A stretch of DNA of 64,000 nucleotides from Hofstenia miamia (lineage: Eukaryota; Xenacoelomorpha; Acoela): positions 1,264,422 through 1,328,421 of the forward strand of contig SCFE01000013.1 in assembly GCA_004352715.1 (NCBI GenBank), in the 5' to 3' direction. Positions 1 through 11,300 of the stretch are shown piece by piece. The position numbers were made by a program, and so were the translations under genes. Under the pieces are notes generated by a model. The model ran no database searches and was not told where the DNA came from. It saw only the letters and a list, made by a program, of their open reading frames with translations. Numbering within the stretch: position 1 is the stretch's first letter; each line of letters starts with the position of its first letter.

Positions 1-240
1 GCTCATTTGCAGCAAACAGGATACTCACAGCAGAATTTATTAAAATTCTATCAGCATAAAATAAGTTCCGGTATTTAAAATATTGATACTATTGCTGAAA
101 CATTGAAAGAGCCGAGCAATTCTCAAGCTAATGCGTTAAATAGAGAAAAAACACAAAAACGTGCTTGCAAACAGGCTCATTTTGAACCTAAAAGTGAATT
201 AGAAATGTCAAACTTTCATGCCAGTGAAGATGGCTATTGA
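1..240 (+). pseudogene. Open frame broken by one stop, unrecognised
   Basis: Frame 1 stays open from the window edge to a TGA at 238-240, except for one TAA at 76-78. The 80 codons give a polar, Lys/Gln/Ser-rich peptide. No family is recognised, and the upstream part lies outside the window. It could be the end of a degenerate transposon ORF (a hAT element follows at 692) or chance openness. I assign no function. Confidence 0.2.
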
Positions 241-691
241 CCTAAAAACGAAATTATCATTTAAAATTTCCCACACCAAACAGAATAATATTGGTGACGT
301 TGCATGACGCCGACGGTGATATACCGGAATAGGTAACTTCGATTATTAAAAAACTATTGACGTCAACGGACGTAGTTTTTTATGGTGATACCAAATGTGA
401 AAAAAATGTTTGTGAACCATTACTTATTTCAAAAGTTTTTAAAGTTTTTAATATGGCATATACATTTTTATCAGCAAATATTTTGCAGCCTTCTTGTAAC
501 TCATGCATTGCATATAACTGCGATTCTTTATTCTAATTCTGATTCTTAGACTCTTAAAATAAATTTCTTCGATTATCCATTTTTAAAAAACTCAAATTTC
601 TTTTCATTTGTAACTTCAATTCTTTTGGTTTCGAATAGCAATAGGCAATGTAAATAAATTAACTAAAAGTTCCTCACTGAATATTAAATAG
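241..691. other. AT-rich spacer
   Basis: No coding frame, RNA gene or repeat boundary was recognised between the broken frame at the left edge and the hAT element that starts at 692. Confidence 0.5.
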
Positions 692-1524
692 CAGGGCCTT
701 TCAATAATATATTGCCAATACAATATATTGCAATAAATATATTGCAATATATTTATTGCAGCCGAATTTCATTGCAATAGTATTGCAATATATTGCAATA
801 TTATTGGAGGTGTTTTTTGAAAAAAATTTCCTGGTTTCTCTCAGGAATGTAGGATAGCCGATCCATACATCAATACAAAATTTATTTTGCCTACATCTGA
901 TGTTGTAGAAAGGTTGTTTAGCATAGCGGGTTTGGCTTTTTCAGATGTTCGTCAGAGTCTGTTACCAATGAATTTAGAATTCCAAATATTTCTACATTGC
1001 AATAGAAATTTCTGGGATATGAATACCCTAAAGGAAATTCTACGCGCTGACAACCAGTTTGAATAGATTTTAGAATTGTACCGGTACCAAGTTTCATATT
1101 GGGCCTCTGTAGTTCAATTAAATTTTGTTGCTTTGTTGATAAATTTTTTGCTGCGAAATGTTGTACTCTATAATAAAAGAGTCGACTATTGACTTTATAT
1201 TGCACTCCAAGCAAAAAATATATATTATGACACTTTGTAATTATNCATGTTTATGTATTCAGATACATGTACAATGAATTTGACTAACTGACACAAAGCT
1301 ATCATATTATTAGCAAAGTCCTGAAACAATTAGAAACAAAGGTCAAACATAGTTGCACTAAATTTGCAAGTCATAATAAAATAACAAAATTTTGATTTTC
1401 TTTATTTAAGAACAAAATATTGCAATATATTCCAATATATTTCAATATTATATTGCTAGCCAACTTATATTCCAATATATTTATTTTGCATTTTTTTGTA
1501 TTGCAATATTATTGCAAGGCCCTG
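692..1524 (+). mobile_element. hAT element with decayed transposase end
   Basis: The terminal inverted repeats are CAGGGCCTTTCAATAATA at the left (692) and, read inward from the right end (1524), CAGGGCCTTGCAATAATA. Subterminal stretches are arrays of ATTGCAATA-type units at both ends (about 715-800 and 1415-1510), typical of transposase-binding subterminal repeats. The interior holds the C-terminal dimerisation region of a hAT transposase (872-1066). The 8 bp on each side do not form a clear target duplication (TTAAATAG and TCTACAGT), so the insertion is probably old. The 833 bp length makes it a deletion derivative that could move only with transposase supplied in trans. One ambiguous base sits at 1245. 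Confidence 0.75.
872..1066 (+). pseudogene. hAT transposase C-terminal dimerisation remnant
   Basis: This open frame, ending at TAG 1064-1066, contains LPTSDVVERLFSIAGLAFSD followed by RQSLLPMNLE and FLHCNRNFW. It matches the hAT C-terminal dimerisation signature (Ser/Ala-x-x-Glu-Arg-x-Phe-Ser-x-Ala-Gly, then Asp-x-Arg, then Leu-x-Asn-x-x-x-Trp). The catalytic DDE region and the BED finger are absent, so it is a non-functional remnant inside the 692-1524 element. Confidence 0.75.
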
Positions 1525-2732
1525 TCTACAGTAAATTCACTGCCACACTCAGCTTCGTATTCTTAGATTCATTTTGCGCATTGCATTTTATGCCAATATC
1601 GCACATCTCGTATGCAGTTATGATTACCATATTTATGATTTGTTTACCAGATTAGGGTTAAAAACTACTTAAATATACTTTAAAATCTGTTGGCAGATCT
1701 GTATTATTATTATTGCTATAATTAACCCATTTCGTGTGCTATTGAAGTGGTACGAATTTTACTCTATTTTGAACTCGGACATTAACGCTGAAAGAATTTA
1801 TTCAAGAGCATCCATTTTTTAACAAAAACATTTCAGTTGCAATGCTATTTGTACAAGAATTTTGGCATTATATCTTTTTCGCCTTTCTTTTCTGTTATTC
1901 AACAAAATTTAGTAAGAAATCTGTTAAACACATCAATTAAATTAATATATTCTAATTTCTGTTAAATCAACCTATTAAGCTTAATAATATGGTCCACACT
2001 GTTCATATGTGCTGTTTCGTTTTTCCTTGCAGTAGAAAATATTTTTTCCCATTTTACAATGAAATTGTAATGTTTTCGTAAAGTCTAAATTGGTCAGAAG
2101 CAAGGTTTTATAATGTAGCTTTGTTTGAATTGGATTACGCAATCATGAAATAAGTCAAGACAATAAAATTTGTCTAGACATCATTAATCTAGACAATTTG
2201 TTACATTGAATGTAGGCGTCACCCCTGCACACTGTTTATCAAACTCCAATCAGTTAAAAAACAACTAGTATCGAGATGAAATTGTCTAATTAAGTGCAAT
2301 GTTGCTCTGATTATACATTAGAATTAATGTGTAGTTGTCATACAAAGGATTCCGTTAAACAGAAGGCGCCATTTAAATGAATTTCCGAATTAAGCGTATT
2401 CCAGTTTACTATTGAACGGTTATTTCTCAAATGCATAGAAATTAATTTTTTCATATCTAGATATATTTTGTAAAGTGGTATTTCAGCCAGTATTGGCTTC
2501 AAATTATTAGTCGATCAACACGTTTTCACAGCTACATTATTTCCCATTGAATTTAGTCCAAATGCCATAGATTTTAGTCAAGCACTATACATTTTTTCTA
2601 AACCCCATATTTTTAACTCCAAACGCAATACTTATGTATGCTACTCAGACTAAAATCTACGGCGAATGACGCTTGAACTAATTCCAACAGAAACTACTGT
2701 ACACGCATATGGAGCTTTGAATAAAAAATTAC
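1525..2732. other. AT-rich stretch without recognisable content
   Basis: No coding frame or repeat boundary was found on either strand. If the antisense coiled-coil gene continues leftwards, part of this would be its intron. Confidence 0.5.
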
Positions 2733-2843
2733 CTCTTTTTGTTTTAGCTGCTCTCGGAGTTTCTCTATCTCTCCAACTTGTCGAATGACTTCTTCTCTCA
2801 AATCGTTCTTGTCTTCGTACAAGGAGTTGATCATGTCCCACAT
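2733..2843 (-). CDS. Internal exon of an unrecognised antisense coiled-coil gene
   Basis: On the - strand a 111-nt, 37-codon open exon lies between an acceptor (GTTTTAG just before 2843) and a donor (GAG|GTAATT at 2732-2731), phase 0 at both ends. The peptide starts MWDMINSLYEDKNDLREEV and continues with heptad-like spacing of Ile and Leu among Glu, Lys, Gln and Arg, so it is a probable coiled coil. The family is not recognised. The other - strand exons at 13562-13750 and 14413-15285 have the same character and phase and may belong to the same transcript. In that case RAD54L lies in the intron between them. The donor means further exons lie at lower coordinates, possibly beyond the window. 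Confidence 0.5.
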
Positions 2844-3289
2844 CTAAAACATATCTTTGATAACAAAAAAACCTAAAACATATCTTAGGTAGTTTGATAA
2901 CAGAAAAGCCTAAATTCAACTTAAGTGACATTCGGTTGTCACAAAACTATGTATAGAAAAAAATTGTCGTGGCTTAAGTGGACACCCCTCCTAAAATCCA
3001 GTTTGCATCGAACTAAGAGAAATTTCAATAGTACCTACCCCTAATCAGCGCATGATATTTTTTAAAGTACCATACCGTTTTGTACTCATTTCTAAACAAA
3101 TTCTTCAAGGTCATTAGGAAGTTTGAGAATCCTTGAGTTTTGACACATCTATGGGTAAGTGTGCTTCCCAATATGGTGAAAATTAGTAAAAATATTCCTG
3201 TGCTAGAAGTATGAAAATGTTAACTCTTTTTCAATGGAAACTGCGATTTTTGCATAAATCTTATATTTTGCTTATACATAGTGTTCAAA
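2844..3289. other. Non-coding spacer
   Basis: AT-rich. No frame or repeat was recognised. It would be antisense-gene intron if the - strand exons are joined. Confidence 0.4.
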
Positions 3290-4640
3290 TCAGAATTGCA
3301 ACCGGGTCACCGTGTCTGCAGGTCACCGGGTCAGTTTTTTCCTTAGATTTTGTGTGTCTATTGGGTCACCGGTTCACATTTATATAACAAATGATTAAAA
3401 TAAATTACACAAAGGGGCTCATCTCAATAAACTCAGGTTTATTATTACGTAATCGTTGACTTACACAAAATTTAATCTTTGCCTTCAATAGATTTAAGGG
3501 TTTCAGAAGTTTTTTTATGTTGATTTTAGTTTGTTTCTGCGAATTCACATGTTTTATTTCGAATTCGAATCCGAATATTCAGGTAGTGTATTTGCAAATC
3601 AGAACCCAAATTATAATCCGAAATATAAATTGGTTTACGTAATAACTTCCATAGCAAAAACATCTTTTGTTAATCGTTACGGTTAAAAATGATCTTATTC
3701 ATGAAAATGCTTTCTTTACAATAGAAGAATTGGAGTGAAAAATGTCATTTACGTATTTCACACAAAGTTTTAGCTGCCAAAAGTATTTTTATTTAAAAAA
3801 TTTCAGTCGACCACTAGAATTTACAAAATCCACCACAGTACTGCAAGGTTGGAAGCGGGTCAGGATTTTGAGCCCGACCTGACCGGCAACCCGCGTTCCA
3901 CAATTTCCACAAAAAAATCGTCAACCGCAATAACCCGCAGCACTTTTCGTCCAAAAGCATTAAGAAAAAACTGAAATCAATTAACAGAAAAAAACTAAGT
4001 TAATTTAAAAGCTGTTCCGACCCGACCTGCAACCGCACAGTTGCATTTTGACCCACCCCAGGCGGGTTGACACGATCCTGTTTCAACTTTGCTGTACTGT
4101 ACTAAGATCCGAATTAGAATCCAACATAGATTCGGATTCGGATTTTATTAAATTTATTAGAAAATCCCTATTTTCTAATCGGTTAATATTAAAATAATAT
4201 TTGGTCTTCAATATTCGATTTACATCGAAGTCCTATTTTTTGCCAGAAATAAATAGGGTTAAATTATTCAATTTATTAAATATTTGCAAATAGAAAAATC
4301 TTTCACAGATTTATATTTTAAAATATTGATTTGGACTTTGCTACCATTTTGCTTCTTAAAAAAAATTGCATTAATTTTTTTCGCATCGTAAATTATGAGA
4401 GACGTTAGAACCGTGTCTTTATAATGCAAGGTGAAACATTCGAATCCCGGTGAAGACCAAGGTGATGTGTTGTTCATTTGAATGCTTATGCAAGTATGCT
4501 CTTTGCAAAGTCATACAAGCAACATTTTAAATTCTAGAAAGCGGGTCATTCATGTCTGGGTAATTTATTTTACAATTTTACATTGTCACAAAGTCAAATC
4601 TTGTCCGTCTCTCATGGATAATCAGGTCACATTTTTTTGC
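3290..4640 (+). repeat. Dispersed repeat, copy A
   Basis: This region shares extended similarity with 27425-27990. Shared blocks include the TTTATTATTACGTAA stretch near 3440, GGTTTCAGAAGTTTTT near 3500, a GCTAGAAATAAAT-like stretch near 4240, GATTTGGACTTTGCTA near 4330 and a GATAAGAGATGT-like stretch near 4395. Both copies start and end near GGTCACCGGGTCA-like words. The class is unknown. Copy A also carries a nested hAT MITE (3844-4091). Boundaries are approximate. Confidence 0.55.
3844..4091. mobile_element. hAT-like MITE nested in dispersed repeat
   Basis: Inverted ends are CAAGGTTGGAA at the left and CAAAGTTGAAA read inward from the right. The flanking 8-mers CAGTACTG (3836-3843) and CTGTACTG (4092-4099) agree at 7 of 8 positions, as expected for a hAT target duplication. 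The interior is relatively GC-rich (GGGTCAGG and GACCCGACC-like words) and has no ORF. At 248 bp it is a non-autonomous element, and it was inserted after the surrounding repeat. Confidence 0.65.
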
Positions 4641-5381
4641 AATTCTAGTACAAATAATGAAGCCCATGTCGGGAACAATTGGCCTCTACTAATTTGTTTT
4701 CTACAAATAGACCAGCCAAGTTTCGTCCAAAAGCGATGACTTCTGACTTTGCACACAGTGCTTTCAGATTTCAGATATCTGTACTATTTGGTTAGTTATG
4801 AGCAGTGAATCTTTCTAATAGAAAAAATCACAAATTTTAAAATGTCAAAAAATGTTATATTTTTTGAAAAATTTGTTTACAAATGTAGAGTTTGCCCGTT
4901 CTTAATTAATGTTTCATTGCCAGTATCATAAACTATAATTGAAGGCATCCGAAACTTTATTCAAGTTCATACAGACATTCAATTTGCACAGAAATTCTGA
5001 TTGGATATATCCACCTACAACGCTACTACACACATTTTTCAAATTATTGGTATAAAAAGTAGTTAAGCAATATTAAATTATTATAATTATATAATATAAA
5101 ATTATTGAATTTTACTAGTCTAAATTTGTAGTTTGTATGCTTCCAAATTAAAATTTACTAGCATAATCCAATTTGCTTACCCAAACCCAATCCATGTCCG
5201 CCTTTGCATTTTGTATCAAATTTGAAATCTAGCAACCACTTGTTTATCAGATTGTTGTGGAATCGGACAAAAACGCTTTCTACATTGTCTAATACATCAT
5301 AAAAATGTAGTCGTCCTAGCAGATAAGTCTTTAAAATAATTTTCCGTACAGAAGTATTTATTTTTTAGAACTGAGTCGCCT
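4641..5381. other. Upstream region of RAD54L
   Basis: AT-rich non-coding sequence. It should contain the RAD54L promoter and 5' UTR, but no TATA box or factor site is convincing by eye. A TTTTTTAG at 5362-5369, 12 nt before the ATG, could be a splice acceptor for an untranslated 5' exon or a spliced-leader site. Confidence 0.35.
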
Positions 5382-8300
5382 ATGCGGCGCTCACTTGCGC
5401 CGAGTGTTCTTAATCGCCAGTTATTAATCGAAGTTGAAAACGAGGATAATGATGAAGATTATCGGCCTGGAAAGAAGATTCGTAAATCGACTGTTCCATC
5501 AGTAGGATATGATAGAAGCTCTCTACTGTCGCCATTCAGAAAACCTCTAATCGTTCGTCAAGAGCATTACCAAGATAATTCTTCATCACATGAAACCTTC
5601 ATAAACAGCATTCTTTCCCAGCCATTTCGGGTTTACAATTTTAATTGCGTCTTTGGAATATATTATGTTTATGTTTTACTTATACTGTTCATTTTTTCCT
5701 ATTATTATAGCTTAGTTTACAATTATTTAACTTTACTCGCTTTACAGCTATTCTTTTACAAATCTTATACTATTTATTATCAATGTTTTCGAGCAGTTGA
5801 TTGTATGGTTGGTTGAATAATTTTATATTTAAAATATAAATATATAAATTTAGGTGCCAATTGAAAATTATAATGGGCCACTTCATAGGGGAGGCTTAGG
5901 AATTCGACGTGCCGGTGGTAGAGTTCCACTTCACGACCCTTTTGAACCCAATGCCTTAGTGCTTTACTCTCCACCTGATGATGCGAGTGAGCATGAGAAA
6001 CTGTCACGTGATCCTCAAAAGATTTTAGTGCATGTAGTTGTTGATCCGATCTTGGGTAATGTTTTAAGGCCACATCAGCGTGAAGGTGTACGCTTTATGT
6101 ATGAATGTGTTACAGGGGCTCGTATTGAGGGCTCTTACGGATGTATCATGGCAGATGAAATGGGGCTAGGTAAGTTTTTAGCTTGTTCTAATAAATGAAT
6201 TTCTTAAGATGTTATCGTTTCGATTGATATTATTTAGGGAAAACTCTCCAATGCATCACTTTAGTCTGGACTCTTCTTAAGCAAAGTCCGGAAGCCAAAC
6301 CAACTCTTGATCGTGTTATCATTATCACACCTGCATCTCTTGTTCGTAATTGGGCAAATGAATTTAAAAAGTGGCTTTCTGGTATTTATATTCTGTTAGT
6401 TATAATGCCAAGCAAAGCTTTTTAGGTAGAGTGCCTGTTTTGGCAGTTGACTCCGGTTGTCGTGAAAGCATTGCTAAGGATATTCTTACGTTTGTAACTG
6501 CACGAAGGGCAGTTCAACCAGTGATGGTAATATCCTACGAAACACTTCGTCTTCATGTAAATTCTGTTGCCAAAGGAACTGTGGGGTTAATAATTTGCGA
6601 TGAAGGCCATCGTCTTAAAAACTGCGAAAACCAAACTTATATGGTAATCTATATGTGAATCAACTCTAGAACACAATATTCATTGAAAATGTGAAAAATA
6701 TCATTAATCTGTCACGGAATGTCTTTAAACTTTGTTTCTTCAAAAAAATTTAAAAACGTATAACTCAAGAACTATTTGCTATTCGAAATCTAAACATATT
6801 GCGACTTCTGTCTTTGCGCACTTTGCGATTCAAAGTGACTTGGATGGTCTATCTAAATTAGGGGAAGAACTTAAAATTAACTAATGCTCCAATGGGATTT
6901 AGACCTTCATTACCTGAACATTAGGTATAAAGAAAATTTAAAACTTTTCAAGTTTTCAACCACAGTAGTCCGTGTATACATTTTTGAGCAATAGATTTAT
7001 CAGCATCCCACAATTCCCAAATTTCCTATTTCGATTGGAAAAAATTGTTTGAAAGCTTTTTATGCTTTTCAACAGAACATATGAAGTTTAAACTTAAACA
7101 TCATCGTAGTCGAAGCCCAAGCTCAAATGTTATTTCGAAACTGCACATGCCCATCCCGGTTTGCGGCAGTTTCAAATATGTTGTAATATTTCCAAATCTA
7201 CATTGTTGATTGTATTGAACCGTCCTAGTTTTGTTCGGGCAATTAAATATGCATATTTAAAGTATATTTCAGTTTTATGTCCTTTAGTAATTCACTTAGA
7301 ACTGTGATTATAACCTTCTGATACCATCACAAATTATTCTTCCAATTATTTTAGAAATTACTTCGAAAAAATCACAAAATATTATAATGGAACGTTATAT
7401 AACCATTTTCAGACTGTATCGAGGAGTTTTGTCATTTTTGTGTGAATTACCAACTTTGATACTGTGTTACTTTTTTTAAACAAATTATTTCCGCTTATAG
7501 GGATATGAGATTTTAATCTTGTCCATGTGTTCAATGAATACTCGTAAGTAATTATTTTATGTTATATTTTGACCAAATCGAATTTAACATGGTGGGCTGA
7601 GCCCCTCCCCCTGAGCACACCCTCGACAACATCTCTGATTGTAATCCAAATCCATCAATCAAGTCATCTATGCGTTTCTTCTACTGTGAAACATCAAACA
7701 TGTAAATTCAATAGCATTAATTCACAAAATTTGTACTGCGAGGTTTCAACTTACGAAATATCATTTTTTTGTTTGCCCCTTCAATAGGTTTTATAAGATT
7801 TATAACTTTTCCCTAATATTGTTTCGTTGTTACATCTGCCTATTTGTAAAATAGTTTTCGAATGAAAAAGCGCGCAATCACATTACTGCATCTATTCAAT
7901 GTTAGCATTATTTCTTAAATTAAATCTTTGTTATTGCAGTAACCTTGTTAAAATGAGTATATTATTTAGGCGTTAACTGGTATTTCTGCTGCGCGTCGAG
8001 TGTTACTCTCAGGAACGCCCATTCAAAACGATTTACTGGAATATTTTAGTTTAGTACATTTTGTTAATGCTGGACTTTTGGGGACTGCTGCAGAGTTCCG
8101 AAAGACCTATGAGACTCCTATTTTAGCCAGTAGGGATAGCACTGCTACAGACGTTCAAAAAAAGCGAGGACAAGAAAAGCTTGCTGCTCTCTTAGAAGTC
8201 GTTAATAAATGCATTATTCGAAGAACGCAAGCGTTGTTAACTAAATATTTACCTGTGAAATTTGAACTTGTAAGTTAAGTTACTTTTTTCAATTTTACAA

Positions 8301-11300
8301 TACTTTAACGGCTAAAACTTATTCTGTACTATTTAAATACCATCACATGCCATTGATCGATATTTTCATTTTCGTAGGCATGTTAACCCTTCTGTTTATC
8401 GAAAATCCAGATTTTTCATGCTAAGTTTCTTTTTTAAATGTTGTTTATTCTAATTTGTAAATGAGAGCCGATAGCTGTCTAAAATGAATAGAAATTATGC
8501 AGAAATCTGCTAAATTGTCTCCAAAATTCGATCTACTATAAATGATTTCAAATATTTTATGAATAATTTTAATCACCGGGATCGATTAACAAATCACACT
8601 GAAATGAGCTATAAAGCTGCCAGAATTGAATTTTTCAAATTCCACTGAAATTAATGAAAACTTTTAAAATGTTTTTTTCTGTAATCAGTGAATAGGCATC
8701 AATGCTATTTTGACTACTCCAGAGTTGGACATGGACTGGAAATTTAAGCCCAAGTCCGGTCCGGCCCATTAATCATTAAAGCAAATTAATTTTTGCTCGT
8801 TTTATCTTCTTTACTAAAAAGTCCTAAATTTTGCAGTTTTTAAGACCAAAGTTGTGCATCTTACAACAAATCTTCACAATAAAATTTAAAACATAAACTG
8901 AATTTTAGAAAAGCATGTGATACTACTGTAAAATTTTAAAATGCTAATATTATTTAACCAACATATTGTTTAAAAAATATATTGCATTAACTGTAATAAT
9001 AAGTCCACTTCCATCTCTGAACTACACTAGCCGAACTATGCTGTCAACATGGTTCCACAAGAAAAGATGTAATGTTTTCTAAAAAGTGTATGAACATTTA
9101 GATTTTTTCCCTATAATTTTAAATTAGGAAAAACCTACCAATTTAATCATTTTGTTCGAAAACCCTACAATTAAATATTTTCAAATAGCTTAGCTATTTT
9201 TGAAAACTTCTTGCTAATGTCTTTGCAATAAGTTCTCTTTATTTTATTACTTCATTCCTTTCTCTTCCGCAGATCATTTTCTCATTATTTTTTAGTCATC
9301 CTGGGATGGGGATGTGGTGTTAGTTAAGAAAATGAATTAAATATAATGCATATAAATTTCTTCAGTTTCATAATGTGCTAAATTCTAATAGTATTGTACA
9401 TTTAAATAAATATCCATATTGTCTAGCGCTAAAGTATACATAGCAATTCCAATAACGTGATTCAAATACAAGTTGCATTTTTTAAGTGAATGTTGTTTTG
9501 GAATTTAAGTAAATGAACACAAAAGTTGTTGATGCAACTTCCTTATATATATATATATATAATATAATGTAAATACTTGTCCCTAAATCATTTATACTAG
9601 TAATGTATATTTTCAGAAATTGTATTTTCAAGAATGTAGTAGGGTCAGTAAACAATTTTACAAAATACAAATGTCAGCTTTTAGAAATGTTTGATCTCCT
9701 TATAGTTAAAAATTATTTGAGTTTCAACTCACCTTCTCCCCTATGAATTTGACCACGTATTTAACTGTCAAGAGCGAAAAATGTACCCTACTGGCTTTAG
9801 GTGGTCTGCTGCCGCTTCACTCCTCTTCAAAAATCTCTGTACTCTCACTATGTCAAACTGCGTTCAGATTCTGCTCGGGAAACTACTTCACTCGTAGATA
9901 TCAATAATCTCAAGAAAATTTGCTCACATCCCGCACTTCTTTATGATAGCAGCACTTCGGATGGCAAATCAGACATCGCGAAATTGTTTCCGCTTTTTCC
10001 TGAATCATATCAAAATATTAAAAGAAAAGGCCTTAGTTCATTTTTTAACCCCGAGCATTCTGCAAAATTTTTGGTTTTGGATTGTTTACTGGCGGTCATC
10101 AAATCTACCTCAAATGACAAAGTAAGCAAGTGCTCTTTTATTCATTGTATTGGTTTAGTATTATCTTTCAAAAGAATGTGCTCGAAGTAGATGTTTACAT
10201 TGTTGGGAGAAAAAATGTGTTCTGGTTGATACAAGTTTAAAACACTCTTCATAAACTAGCATTTTATTTCATCATAATTGATTTCATTTAATTATCTATA
10301 TAAATATCCAAATGTTCATGCGAAATTGTGATGAAGAATTTGACGATATTGAATTTTATTTAAATTTTTTTTCAACACTGGACATTTAGTAAAACACAAA
10401 CTCAAGAATAAATAACTATTTTTAACATCGGGCATATCATTTAATGATTACAATCAGTTTAGATATTCCACTTTATTTTAGGTTGTTTTGGTTTCAAATT
10501 ACACGCAGACGATGGATCTCTTTGAAACATTGTGTCGTCGACGATGCTATCAATTTGTTAGATTGGACGGATCAATGTCCATTAAAAAGCGGGCCGCTGT
10601 TGTGGAAAGATTTAATGCTTCAGAGAGTTCTGATTTTGTGTTTATGCTCAGTAGTAAGGTATGGAATGGAACGAATGGACCTCTTAAAGCGTTTATTTTA
10701 AAGTATAAAAAATGGTTTAAAATTATTGCCAATGGCTCTCCCAAGGACTAACATTTCAGCCCTTTCCTCTACTCGGTTTATTGCCATTTATGTGACGGGT
10801 CACATATAGATCAAGACTGCTATATACTGCTATGGGGTTGTGGTCCGAGTGCATCTTTGGAAATGTCTATTGTGATAATTTACGGTAATCCCGACCAATA
10901 GCAAAACATTTCAATATTTTAATATTTGCGCATTGTTATCATGCTTAAATTGCGAACTGTCTTTGTCGACATATTTATAAATCTTTTATGCTCTTAAACA
11001 ATTTTTAATTACAATTAATCATGTATAACATTTTTTGGCCGTAGACTACAAAATCCGATGTTATTGATTTTTTCATTACAATCGTTTACTGATGAATTTT
11101 AATCTTATAAAAAATTACTTCAAATGATACCTTTTGATTATGTTAAATATTTTTAAAGGCTGGAGGTTGTGGATTGAATTTGATTGGCGCAAATCGATTA
11201 GTGATGTTTGACCCTGATTGGAATCCGGCAAACGATGAACAAGCCATGGCTCGGGTATGGCGAGATGGTCAGAAAAAGCCCTGCTTTGTCTACCGGCTAC

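Noticed and set aside
918-1214. 98-codon - strand frame
   Set aside because: It is the shadow of the hAT transposase remnant on the + strand and has no family resemblance.
4430-4460. TTCGAATCCCGGTGAA resembling a tRNA T-arm
   Set aside because: No acceptor, D or anticodon arm could be fitted around it on either strand, and the homologous site in dispersed repeat copy B lacks it.
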